Source: Lepidostoma basale (lineage: Eukaryota; Arthropoda; Insecta; Trichoptera; Lepidostomatidae). From it: a stretch of DNA of 64,000 nt. Below are positions 45,477-55,980 of this stretch, piece by piece; the stretch's first letter is position 1, and the number at the start of each line of letters is the position of its first letter. The stretch is from the NCBI GenBank assembly GCA_022606425.2, contig JAHDVF020001370.1:1-64000 (forward strand), given 5' to 3'. The translations under genes and the position numbers were made by a program. The notes below the pieces were generated by a model. It worked only from the letters and a program-made list of their open reading frames with translations. It ran no database searches and had not been told where the DNA came from.

Positions 45477-45874
45477 TTTTAATCTTTCTTCAAACTCTTC
45501 TTTTACACTATTTTTGTATATTCACTTAAGGTAAACCTTTTCTAGAAACTTCATTTTATTATCATATATATACTTATAAAATTATTGTAGTAACTCGAGC
45601 GAGCGTAATTGTTGGACAGGTTTTGAACTTGATAATTATTTGTAGAACTCTCAAGTGTTACCCAGCCACAAGTCACCGAGGTGTCAAGCCAGGAGACCGA
45701 CTTCATTAGGAATACCGCATACAGCTCGGGTGAGTTCAATCTGGGGCAAACTGTCACAAGATTTCAACTTCCAAAAATCAATCCTAACATTCCACCGACT
45801 TAAGTGGCATTTGAAGTCATTTTCATTTCACAAAATAAAACGAACTCGTATAGTAAAAAATTTCAAGATGTTTT
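45477..45874. other. Spacer
   Basis: Nothing recognised. A short GC-richer stretch lies at 45650-45760. Confidence 0.4.
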
Positions 45875-46135
45875 AACAACAACAACAAACCATCATGCCG
45901 TTTCCCCGCAGGGATAGGCAGAGAGAATGGACCGCCACACTACTCTATCCTGGCAAACCTCTCTAGCTTCCTCCACATTCATACTACGAGTCATACACGC
46001 ACGTCGATTCCTACGACTTCTAACATGACCAACCTTTAAAATTTGATTAATTTGGTCATGCCATGTTTTCCTCGGTCTGCCTCGACTTCGTACCCCCTTT
46101 ACTTCATTAACGAATACTTTCTTAACCATTTTTTA
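45875..46135 (-). mobile_element. RTE-type LINE 3' end with (GTT)n tail
   Basis: 78 open codons ending RSILSAYPCGETA (45893-46129) with VKGVRSRGRPRKTWHDQINQILKVGHVRS. The tail is (GTT)n instead of (GTTA)n, so it is a sister subfamily. Confidence 0.85.
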
Positions 46136-46139
46136 CGCT

Positions 46140-46189
46140 ATTTTATTTCGTTTTTGTCTCTATACTCTGTGTATTCCTTCTAATTACTC

Positions 46190-46220
<31 letters not shown>

Positions 46221-46480
46221 TCATTACTATATTTTCCACCATTAATATTTTCTCCTACAAATAGTTACTAGCCGTTCCTTTAATTAAAATATTTAGGTAC
46301 CTAACTCAATTTCAGCACGAATTTCAATATGATATCAAAGAAATGATTCAAGATGACATAGGACCAAATACACATAAAGATTCGACAAAATTGCGAAAAT
46401 TTGACATTTAATATATTATTGTTACACCTGATGATGTCAACATAGGTTGATGAAATACAATTGTGATACAAATAACAAAG
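46140..46480 (+). mobile_element. Hammerhead-bearing retroelement fragment, copy 2
   Basis: About 85% similar by eye to 41450-41795. CTGATGA (46428-46434), stem II and GAAA (46452-46455) are all intact, but stem III and the cleavage site are deleted compared with copy 1. It includes a (TAT)n tract near 46192-46222. Confidence 0.65.
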
Positions 46481-46574
46481 TTTATTCATTAACAGTTTTA
46501 AATGTTAAGGTATCATAGTGTTTCGGCCAAAACAATGGACTATTATACACTTACATTTAAAAAAAATAAAATGA

Positions 46575-46625
46575 CATAGACATGTTTCAGATAACCAATT
46601 CTTCTTCAGTGATACACATTATAAA
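46575..46625 (-). ncRNA. Candidate hammerhead ribozyme core
   Basis: Minus strand: CTGAAGA (46603-46609) fits CUGANGA exactly. It is followed by a 14-nt stem II loop (AGA/TCT), GAAA (46585-46588), minimal stem III C-AT-G and GTC, with cleavage after the C opposite 46579. All core positions are kept. Stem I pairing is weak, which is the main doubt. Confidence 0.5.
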
Positions 46626-46730
46626 GATACATTTTTAAAATATTATAAAATTGTTTACATGATCTGTCAGATGTTTTAAAGATTTATTTTGGTACAAAAT
46701 GATGTTATATAATTAAAACTTATTTTATAT

Positions 46731-47525
46731 TACTAACTAACTTACTTACCATCACGCCGTCTCCCCGGAGGGGTAGGCAGAAAGAATAGAACGCCACACT
46801 GTTCTGTCCTGACATACGCCTCTCGCTTCCTCTACATTCATACATCTTGTCATGCACGCACATCGATTTTTCCGACTCCTCACGTGACCGACATTCAATA
46901 TTTGATTGATTTGATCGTGCCACGTTTTCCTCGGCCTTCCTCTATTTCTAGCTCCGTTCACGCCGTTTACATATACCTTCTTTACCATTCTGTCTTCACT
47001 CATTCATTCCATGTGTCCAAACCATCTTAATGACCCTTTCCTTATTTTGTTCATAACACTTTCATTCGCACCACATTCACTTCTTATACTTGCATTTGTC
47101 ACTCTATCATATACAGATTTGCCACACATTCGTCTTAGAGATCTCATTTCTACTGCATTTATTCTACTTTCATCCTTCTTTTGCCAGTTCCATGCTTCAC
47201 TTCCATACATAAGGGTCGGCACAAGAACACCATTGTGCACTGCCATCTTAGCTTTTTGGATAGGCTTTTGTTTGCGATGACAACTTTAAGTGCACCATTT
47301 ATTCTGTTGCCTGCCCCAACCCTTCTTTCAATATCCTTCTCCACCCTCCCATCCTTTGTAAACATACTTCCTAAATAAACAAATTCATCCACTTGTTCCA
47401 GATTTTCACCGTTTACACTAATGTTGCACACTGTCATGCTTCCTTCTTTTTCGAAAATCATTACCTTAGACTTATTCACATTTATCATCAAATCGTATCG
47501 CTTGCATACCTCATACATCCCATCT
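46731..47525 (-). mobile_element. RTE-type LINE, longest 3' fragment
   Basis: Covers the post-palm RT region and C terminus. 47159-47518 has MINVNKSKVMIFEKEG and VDEFVYLGSMFTKDGRVEKDIERR. After a frameshift come VLVPTLMYGSEAWNWQKKDESRIN (47004-47246) and, past an in-frame stop, RNRGRPRKTWHDQINQILNVGH...WRSILSAYPSGETA (46752-47003). The 3' tail is (TTAG)n. This is the reference for the many shorter copies. Catalytic RT motifs are not included. Confidence 0.88.
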
Positions 47526-48187
47526 TATTTTATATTATTGTAGAATTTTGGTCAAATAATTTGTTTAACCTAATAAAAAATATAATTTAACTAATGTATT
47601 AGCCACCATAACCTCCCATCGGTTCGTATTTAATACATTGATACGACCATAATTATTGTTTCTGATTCAATGCGTCATTAGTACCAGCAAAGTTCTACCA
47701 CGAATGCTGATTGCAATGTGATTGATAATCATCAGTGAACATGGAAAATGGTTTCGCATATTGTGCTCATTAAAACGTCGTATTATATTTTCATGGCATA
47801 ACATCAAACTATTTAAAAATACATCACTCACCATGATAAATAATGTTATTGTAAATTGATTCGAATCATTGTAATTCATTTACTTAATATGTATACATGT
47901 AAACATTTCTTTTCTATTCTTTTGAACACTAAAGTTTAATCTCAAGGAATTGCACTTCTCGCGTGGCCGACATTCAATATTTGATTTATTTGATCGTGCC
48001 ACGTTTCCCTCTGTCTTTCTCTACTTCTTGTTTCGTTTACATCTTTAACATATGTATTCTTTACCCTTTTTTCCCTTCAACTTATTGAACGCTAAGGCAT
48101 TAACACTGTGGAATTCCATAGTAATATACTTAGGAAATTGAAAAACTTTGTTTAATCCACTATTTAATAAAAAATATTAAAAATAGC
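47526..48187. other. Spacer with RTE relic
   Basis: About 47955-48085 (-) is an internal RTE fragment (GCCGACATTCAATA, CGTGCCACG). The rest is AT-rich with nothing recognised. Confidence 0.5.
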
Positions 48188-48235
48188 ACGACTTGTTTCC
48201 GAGGATACCTCCATCTACAGGTGTAAAAATATAAT
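48188..48235 (-). ncRNA. Hammerhead-like core, one substitution
   Basis: Minus strand CTGTAGA (48214-48220), stem II GAGG/CCTC, GAAAC-AA-GTC, with stem I CAC/GTG. Only A6 (to U) departs from the required core. A distinct family from the others by loop sequences. Confidence 0.5.
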
Positions 48236-48380
48236 AAAAACTAAACAAAGAAAGATCAATAAAAAACGCATTTTCAATTCGACACAATAATTCAAATTTA
48301 AAAATTAATCTGTACTATTTGTTATAAAAAAGAACTAACAATTATTTTTTAACAGTAAGGACTAATTAATAATATTATTG

Positions 48381-48625
48381 TCAACCTTCGTGGCAGAGCG
48401 GTTAGAGCTCTGACTTCCATACAGAAGGTCCCGGGTTCGATTCCCGACGATGGCAGTGTGATTGTCACACTGTCTTTGGTCTGGTGTAGAATTCACGTGA
48501 CAATAAAATGGCGATAGATTGGCTATCTATCACATGTCATGAGAATCAATATAATAGCTTAAAAAAAATTGTATACAGTAATTGGGTTCAAATGACCTGT
48601 ATTATACGAGAAAAAAAAAACAAAA
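48381..48625 (+). repeat. tRNA-derived SINE, copy 2 (well preserved)
   Basis: A box TGGCAGAGCGG (48391-48401) and B box GGTTCGATTCC (48434-48444). Acceptor-like arms CCTTCG/CGATGG pair imperfectly and no convincing anticodon arm forms, so it is a SINE head rather than a tRNA gene. The body GTCTTTGGTCTGGTGTAGAA and CACGTGACAATAAAATG is shared with 42832-43085. The tail is (A)n. Confidence 0.85.
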
Positions 48626-49794
48626 AAAAGAATAATGTAATATAATAATACATGATGATAATATAAAAAAAATATATTAAAAAATTAAAATTTAGAAAAA
48701 ACACACATTTGAAAAGCTTAGGATATTAAATGTTCTTTCTTTTTTCATTTATTATATCCATGTTTCCAAATCATCTTAATGCTCCTTTCATTATTTTGTT
48801 CATTTCATTCGCACTGCATGCATTCACTTCCATACGACACCCTATCATATACAGGTCGTCTATACGTACATATACTCGTATGCAATAAAATAATTAGTAA
48901 AGTGTTTTTATTGAAACCTTTCCGTCCAAGATATTCTAGGAAGCATTCCAACTTGAAAATTACATTGAAACTAAAAGTTCTCCAGCGCCTAGGAGATAGC
49001 AAAGTTGAATTACAGTTGAAGACTCCCGGAGACCCTGAAAACTTGAAAGCGTTCCCTCCTCTAAGAAAATCATTAAAAGAAAGGGTCGAAAGACGATATT
49101 TGGTTGGGAGAAGTGGGCCAATCATGGGAGAGAGCGCCGTATTGTGAAAACCGATCACGTATTGTTTGTTTCTTTATTTCTATATTTTTCGTTGAGTAAA
49201 ATTTAAGTGTAGGTACTAGAGATATAAGCGGGGTAGCTTCGCTTAATTTTGTACTTACTTATTCTGAGAGCGTTTTTTTTAACGGAATTTGGATGCTAGA
49301 CGAACGTGTAATATTTCTCTGTTTTGTTAGTAAAGGAATGGTTTATTTATGTAAAGCAAGTCGCCGGGTACTTGACATCTCGTTGGCTTGTTGTCAAATA
49401 ATTCACTCTCTTTTTTCTCTGGATACAAATATACAATTTATTTTCCATTCATTATCTTTGTTCTGCATAAAATGTATATCAGTTTTGGTATTTTATGCTT
49501 TAAACAAAGGAATCAGAGGTGTCAGGGTAAAATTATTTCCCATCGATCAAATAAGACAAAGTATTGTTAGAACGATTATTATGATTATACATATTTATTT
49601 ATTGATCTTAGAGCATATTTAGTATTACTAATAAAAAGGCTTTTGAAGCTGATTTACATTTACGTAATAAAAAAAAGTATAACTGGAATATACATGTTCG
49701 AAATTCATGGCAACGGAAACAATATAAAATTCATGTAGATATTGATTATTAAAACATTGACGTTCAAGGAGATTGATAGGAGAATACAGCTCGG
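48626..49794. other. Spacer with short RTE relic
   Basis: About 48755-48860 (-) is an RTE internal piece. The remainder, including open frames of about 110-120 codons at 48779-49158 and 49293-49622, resembles no known protein. Confidence 0.4.
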
Positions 49795-49905
49795 TTGGAG
49801 GAAGCCCGAGAGGTATGCCAGGACAGAGCATTGTGGCGATCCATCCCCTCTGCCTACCCCTCCGGGGAAAGGGCGTGATGGTTAGTTATTTAGTTAGTTA
49901 TAAAT
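49795..49905 (+). mobile_element. RTE-type LINE extreme 3' end
   Basis: EEAREVCQDRALWRSIPSAYPSGERA in pattern, then GGTTAGTTATTTAGTTAGTT. Confidence 0.75.
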
Positions 49906-49924
49906 GTTTATGACGTTGAGCTGC

Positions 49925-50600
49925 CTGAGAAATGAATATGACAAAGACACAAATATTGACTAACACTAAAATTGAAGACATTAAAATCAATAATAAAAAT
50001 GTAGAACTGGTAGATGAATATGTGTATCTTGGTCATCAGTTGGCTTTTGGAAGAGGGAGTCAAGTCAAAGAGATTGATAGGAGAATTCAGCTCGGTTAGT
50101 CTGCATTCGGAAGGCTGGGCAACATCTTCAAGTCGCACATGCCACAAAATTTAAAAACATAAGTGCTGGACCAGTGTGTGTTACATGTGATGATCTGTGG
50201 ATGCGAGACATTGACGTTAACTAAAGAAGCAATGCACAAAATCAAAGTTGCACAACGGGCAATGGAAAATTATATTTTGGGTATCTTCGCTTAGAGACCA
50301 TATACATAAATTGGAGATTAGAAGACGCACTAGGGTCACCGATGTAGGGATACGCATTGCGAGGATTAAGTGGCAGTAGGCTGGTCATGTGTGTGTGGAA
50401 GGATGAAAGATGGAGCCAGAGGGTTACTGAATGGAGGCCAAGGTTGGCCGGAGAATGGTTGGGAGACAGCCAACCAGGTGGAGCGATGATATTGTGCGGA
50501 CGGCGGGAAGGGCCCGTAGAACACTGGCGAAAGACCAAGAGAGATGGCGTGGGGTGGAGAGGCTTACGTCCAGCAGTGGATGGAGACAAGCTGACGAAGA
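49925..50600 (+). mobile_element. Decayed RTE-like LINE fragment, different family
   Basis: Broken frames read MTKTQILTNTKIE, VDEYVYLGHQL, KEIDRRIQLG, AMENYILGI, DEVERCDDIVRTAGRARRTLAKDQERWR-like segments. This is the pattern of the common insect RTE 'endonuclease-reverse transcriptase' C terminus. Multiple stops. Confidence 0.75.
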
Positions 50601-51539
50601 GAAGACATTACCTTCCTGCCAGTTTTTGATGCCATTAGACTACCTTACCTGTGTTATGTCCGGGTTTCTGTAGCCAGTTCAATGTTTATACTCCAGGGTG
50701 CGTTTGGTCCATCGATTATACATTGTCCTCACTATATGGGCGTCCAAATTTTACTTCAACAAAGCTATATTGGAATAATATTTTTTGCGTTTCTTATGCA
50801 TACTTAAATGTTCATTCATTTGATAATGCCATAGAAAAGTGAAACAAATCATTCCCATAAACTATAATGAAACTTCAAGAAAGCTGACGTTTTGACTCCC
50901 ATTGATTATGCCATATTTATTGTTTCTTGAACAATGATGTCAACCTTCATATTAAATAATCGATACGAATGAAAGAGTCTGTTTTATAGAAATTTTATTT
51001 TAGTTTACGGGAATAACATGTTTTGCCTTTTTACATTTCTGCCATAAAAAGGTGAAACATGCCATGCCCATAAACTATAATAAAACTTCTTTTTTTCATT
51101 GGTATTAATAATATTTTATCTTTGATTATTTATTTATATGTCTGTTAACCTTGTTAAACCACGTGAGTCTAACCAATTAGTGTTTACCTCCAGGTAAACA
51201 GAATTCAATCAGGAGTGTATTACGTGGGGAATATCAGTCCTGAAATTCAATTTCAAACACATGTCTGCAGGTCGCCCCAGGCAGGTTTTACTCTATTTGT
51301 GTCTCCAGTATTTTTTGCAATACTATTTCCGGTATTGCTACTAGGGTAACCAAATTTCCAGAAGAATTTCGGAACTTCATTGTAAGCATAAATACGACAC
51401 ATTGGTCGAACACGTTTGGATATACTTTCGATCATCGAAACACGGATTATGGAAACATTTTCTTTTATCATCCATACATATTTAGTATGAAAATCAAATA
51501 AGTGTAGTAGAAATGTGATCTCTTTGACGAATATGTCGT
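50601..51539. other. AT-rich retroelement remnants
   Basis: About 50820-50850 and 50995-51065 are degraded CATGT-family hammerhead-like sequences (TTTGATAATGCC, GGTGAAACATGCC). No gene. Confidence 0.45.
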
Positions 51540-51745
51540 AAAAATGTAGAGTATCAAATGAAAATTTAAGAAATGAACGCAGAGCGAATGAAAGTGTTTT
51601 GAACATAATATTGAAAGTTGCGTGCATGCCACGATGTTTTTGTGAATGTTGAGAAAGCGAATGAAGTAGTCAGGAAATAACATTGTTGTGGTCCATTCTA
51701 TCTGATTACCCTACCCCTTTAAGAGATGGCGTGATGGTTAGTAAA
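51540..51745 (+). mobile_element. RTE-type LINE 3' relic
   Basis: Strongly decayed (RSERRANESVLNIILK-like, then GCGTGATGGTTAGT). Confidence 0.6.
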
Positions 51746-51864
51746 TTAGTATACATAAAATAGTCTATTGTTGTGGTCGAAACACAATGATACTTTAACA
51801 TTTAAAACTGTTAAATTTAAAAAAAACTTTGTATTATGTATCACAATTGTATTTTTATTTTTAT

Positions 51865-51990
51865 TTGACGTCACAGCTGTTTCGTCAACCTATGTTGACA
51901 TAATCAGGTGTTACAATGTGCATTAGATTGTAACACCTGATGATGTCAACATAGGTTGACAAAAAAGCTGTCGCGTAAAATAAAAATAAA
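51865..51990. repeat. Inverted pair of hammerhead-like cores (AGCTGTC family)
   Basis: Minus copy (51871-51914): CTGATTA, stem II TCAAC/GTTGA, GAAAC-AGCTGT, one core change plus an altered cleavage site. Plus copy (51937-51975): CTGATGA intact, but GAAAC is changed to AAAAA, followed by GCTGTC. The two defects are complementary, so the parent sequence had a complete core. Confidence 0.65.
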
Positions 51991-52129
51991 AATACAATTG
52001 TGATACATAAACCTTTTTTTTTAATTTAACAGTTTTTAGTATAGTATACTTATTTTGTTTCACTTATTTTTCTCTAATTGATCAAAATATATTTTTTACA
52101 GAAGTTGACACCGTTTTATTTTATTTAAA

Positions 52130-52310
52130 TATAATATAAATACAATTGTAAATTTGTATTTACACAACTTTATTAATTTCAACAACCAACAGGTGTCGCT
52201 ATCGCTGGAGCTTCGTCAGGGTTATAAAATACACTGATGAAGCCCCGGCCGGAGCGAAACCGGTTGGTTGTTGAAAATAGTAAAGTGGTGTAAATACAAA
52301 TTAACAATTG
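52130..52310 (+). ncRNA. Inverted pair; plus copy is a candidate hammerhead core
   Basis: Plus copy: CTGATGA (52234-52240), GC-rich stem II with a GGCC loop and one mismatch (52241-52255), GAAA (52256-52259), C-CG-G and GTT cleavage triplet (after 52265). The minus copy (52193-52218) is decayed (CTGACGA, GACAC). Arms of about 60 bp outside the cores pair (AATTTGTATTTACAC and complement). Stem I next to the core is weak. Confidence 0.5.
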
Positions 52311-53754
52311 TATTATATTAATATTATATTTAATAATGCCATAATCACAAATTAAGTTCTTAATACGAAAGTATACAAAAAATAATTATATTTTATGGGA
52401 ATGGCCTATTTTGCTTTGCTTAGACATAAATAAATGTTGGATGCAATAGCAAAGCTAATCATGGCATTGTCATAAAATATAATAAAACTTCCATGATAAA
52501 AATAAGAGTTTATTTAATTAATACGAATGAAAACGTTTGTTTTCTAGATGTTTTATTATATTTTATTTGAATGAAATGTTTCGCCTGTATAAAGGATTAT
52601 AAAAAAATTTAAATGCCTTAGACAGGCAAAACATGTCATTCACATTGAATGTGTAAAAAAAAAACTAGAAAACAGACGTTTTCATTCGTATTAATTTGTT
52701 TAATATAAAGTCTTTTATTATTGTTAAAAAAACCATACATATTTTTCTTCATTTCTAAAATACCCAGAATGACGCTAAGAGGTTGTCCAGTAGATTTTGA
52801 ATTGCAGTCATCCTTCATCAAACTTAATGATCTCGGGCAATCCTAGACTATTGGCAACCCTCATTGCAAGCCTAAGGAAGTATTAACCTACACGACCTTC
52901 CGGTCTGTGTGTGATATTGGAATACAAATTGATATTTTGATCCGGTTTACTTTTGTAACAGGATGCAGTCTGGCGATTGAAAAGTTATTTCCCCCCAAAG
53001 ACCTTTCCCCGAGGTATCTTTTGAAAATTCCACACAGAGATGGAATAATGGAGCGCTCCTATACTTTTCCCATTATTTTTTTTGGTGTTTTATTTCTCTC
53101 GGGGAATAAGCCGCGTATATTTACATTTTGATGTGATCGACACACCGTAAATATATATTGCATGTAACGGATAAATACCCGATCATGAATAAATTGGAAA
53201 ATAAAACTTTTGTATTAAAATCAACTTACCGGGTGGAGGTCAAGGGGATAGAATTAGCTTGATTGACTCCTGTTCTGGGGAACTTTGGTTCAAACTTGGA
53301 TCCGACCAGATTATTTCTTCATTAAAATGAAGTATAGAAAGATTTTTCGCTCATATTGAAGTTTGATTTAAATCCTTGTTTGTGTTTATTTAAAAACATT
53401 TGTTTTATAACTTTAGATCTGAAAAATAATAATTTATCGTAAAAGCTAAAATTCTTAAAACATTCGCTATTTCTTGGAGTCTTTTTTCGACATAAAGGAA
53501 ATTCACCATAAAGTACGGTTTTGTACCAAGCAGAGATTCATAACAACACCAATAGTTTTGGTGCAGTTTTGACAAATGTTTGCAACAACAAATGCATCAA
53601 ACTTCTTTAATATTCGACATCCCTTTGTGTTATGGATTCACATTTGAATAATTTTTTGGAAACATTGTATTATCACAACACTTTTTTGCGCTTTTCGCAA
53701 AGATGTTTCGGTACACAAACTTCCCTCTATAGTTTATGAATTTTAACCAAAAAA
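52311..53754. other. AT-rich region with CATGT-family relics
   Basis: 52565-52650 is an inverted pair of CATGT-family cores (GAAATGTTTCGCC and AGACAGGCAAAACATGTC). No gene seen in 52660-53754. Confidence 0.45.
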
Positions 53755-53995
53755 CTAACTAACTAACTAACTAACTAACCATCACGCCATTTCCCCGGAG
53801 GGGTAGGCAGAGAGGATGGATCGCCACACTGGCCTGTCCTGGCATACCTCTCGAGCTTTCTCTACATCCATACATCGTACCATGCACGCACTCGATTGTT
53901 CCGACTTCGAATGTGGTCGCCTTTTAGTAATTGATTAATTTGGTCATGCCATGTTTTCCACGGTCGTCCTCGGCTTTTTTTCCCACTCACGCCTC
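53755..53995 (-). mobile_element. RTE-type LINE 3' end with (TTAG)n tail
   Basis: Begins with (AACT)n at 53755 (complement of the tail), then ATCACGCC...GGGGTAGGCAG. Decayed coding end. Confidence 0.8.
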
Positions 53996-54132
53996 ATGTT
54001 GATAATACAATGTTTCCAAAAATATATTCAAATGCATAAAACGTTCGAAATAAACTTTGTAACATCTGTCAAATCTAACCACATTCACGATAAAATTTGT
54101 TTAAATATTTATTATGTCAATATAATATTTAA

Positions 54133-54180
54133 ACTTACACTGATGAAGGGCTTCTGTGTCCCGAAATATGTTTGTGTTAA
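54133..54180 (+). ncRNA. Candidate hammerhead ribozyme, complete core
   Basis: CTGATGA (54140-54146), stem II GGG/CCC with a 9-base loop, GAAA (54163-54166), minimal stem III (U-AU-G) and GTT cleavage triplet (cleavage after 54172). Stem I TACA with TGTG pairs over 4 bp (one wobble). Every invariant core base is present. It is the best single candidate in the window, though stem III is marginal. Confidence 0.55.
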
Positions 54181-54451
54181 TGTTTAATTTGTATTAAAAA
54201 ATGAAGTGTTGTGTTACAAAGAAAAATAATATTGTTGTATTCTTAGTATTTTAAATATGAAATTTGAATAGAAAAGTATTACATACATCGAACTAAATTT
54301 ACTTAATTTTAAAAGCTCTTTTAAACACTTGAAAAATAAACACTTATATTGAAATTTTATTACATTGTATAATATTTTATTAAAGGCAATATTATCAGAT
54401 ATCGTTTGGTGGAAAATCACATACTATCGAAACGTATAAATAAAGATATTT
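54181..54451. other. AT-rich spacer
   Basis: Nothing recognised. Confidence 0.4.
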
Positions 54452-54700
54452 TCTTCTTCTTCTTCTTCTTCTTTAAGATCATTGGTCTGTTCCTGTAGTC
54501 AGGCTGGCCTCTCTTAGGTGGTTGACTCCCAGCTATCCCTCCATCTCTTTGGCGGTCTTATGGGGAGACGATAGCCAACAGGAATCTGATGCGCCACAAC
54601 GTGTGGGATTCTGGAGGGATCCATCCTCTGCACGTGCTCATTCCAGTATTTTCGGGGTTATCTTAATATATTCCACCTTGCAGATTTCGCGGATAGCCGT
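54452..54700 (-). mobile_element. LINE C-terminal fragment with (GAA)n tail
   Basis: Minus strand reads NERAQRMDPSRIPHVVAHQIP and PPKRWRDSWEST, then (GAA)n (TTC on plus, 54452-54473). RTE- or CR1-like end of ORF2. Confidence 0.65.
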
Positions 54701-54739
54701 GTAACTCACAATATAATAGTTATAATGAACAAATAAACA

Positions 54740-55110
54740 AAGATTTTTGAGTTGTGGTCCTATAGAAGACTATTAGGAATTTCCTGAAGAGACCACATTA
54801 CAAATGAGAAGGTTCTTTTAAAAGAATTGAAGGAGGAAAGCACCTACTCAAGACCTTGTTCGAAAGGCGTGCAAGATAGATCGGCCATGTAATACGACAA
54901 AAAGGCCTCTTGCATGCCATAATGGAGGGTATGACCGAGGGGACAAACTCTAGGGGACGCCCACGCCGAGAGTACCTGGAGGACCTGTTGGTGGACGTGC
55001 GCTGCTCATCATATGCAGATTTCAAAAGAGATGCACAAGACAGGGAAGAATGGAAGAGAAGAATATGGGAAATTGCTGCAAATCAATCCCAGGATTTAAA
55101 CCAGAGAGAG
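54740..55110 (+). mobile_element. LINE C-terminal fragment (RRLLGIS type)
   Basis: ELWSYRRLLGIS, RDHITNEKVL and, in another frame, EGTNSRGRPRREYLEDLL...DREEWKRRIWEIA. Typical reverse-transcriptase C terminus; stops present. Confidence 0.7.
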
Positions 55111-55624
55111 AGTAAACAAATAAATAAATGTAACTTATTTTCTTTTTAAGTTAAGACATAATGCGTAACAACAATTTGAATGCAAAAATTATCCTTTTAT
55201 TGCATACTAATTGATTGATAAGTGGATATTCCACAAATCATACAGATATAAACATTTCAAATTAAGATTAATTTGTTAACATTAAGTATGTGACATGGAT
55301 GTGTTTCAATAAATGATTGATCATAAAAAATTCATTTTACAATAAGTGTGTGGTTAGCATCAATACAAGAATTTTCAGTTCAGTTTTCAATAATAGAATT
55401 ACCGAATTTGATGAATGGGTAAATAAGGAGAAGGAGTAATATCTGGGGTGTTAATAAACGTTGCGTCTAATTTACTACTAAAACAAATATAACTCGAATA
55501 AATACTTCAAACAGCGACGCTAAAAACTGAATTGTTAGTTTAAAAGTATATTATCTAGTTACTTTTGTAGCTGAATTAAAGTTATAAGTTTATGTAAGTG
55601 TATAATTGGAAAACTCCAGGTGTT
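55111..55624. other. AT-rich spacer
   Basis: Nothing recognised. Confidence 0.4.
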
Positions 55625-55980
55625 TATAAATAGGTACCTTCGCTTAATATCCAAGATATATTGGCCCCAAACAGTGTCAAATACCGTTCTCTGGACCACG
55701 GCAGGCGAAAAGACAGTTAGGGAACATGTCTCTAGACGCAAATGGCAGTGGATCGGTCACACTCTGAGACGGAACCCAGCCTGCATCGCTCTAGACTGGT
55801 CCCCTATGGGGGGGAAAGAGGAAGCGAGGCAGACCTAGAGAAGAGCCCTGCAGGACGAGGTTAAAGCAGCAGGCCTCACTTGGGATGATGTTAGGCATCA
55901 GGCATGCGATAGAGTCGGTGGAGAAGGTTACTTAAGGCCATATGCACCACAGAGGTGTGACAAGACAAAAAGAAGAAGAT
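55625..55980 (+). mobile_element. LINE C-terminal fragment (RRKWQWIGHTLRR type)
   Basis: HVSRRKWQWIGHTLRRNPACIALDW, then GKRKRGRPREE in another frame. A third kind of LINE C terminus. Confidence 0.75.

Noticed and set aside
48383..48456. Functional tRNA gene
   Set aside because: A and B boxes are good, but the acceptor stem has mismatches, no sound anticodon arm forms, and the sequence continues into a body shared with another copy. Called a SINE.
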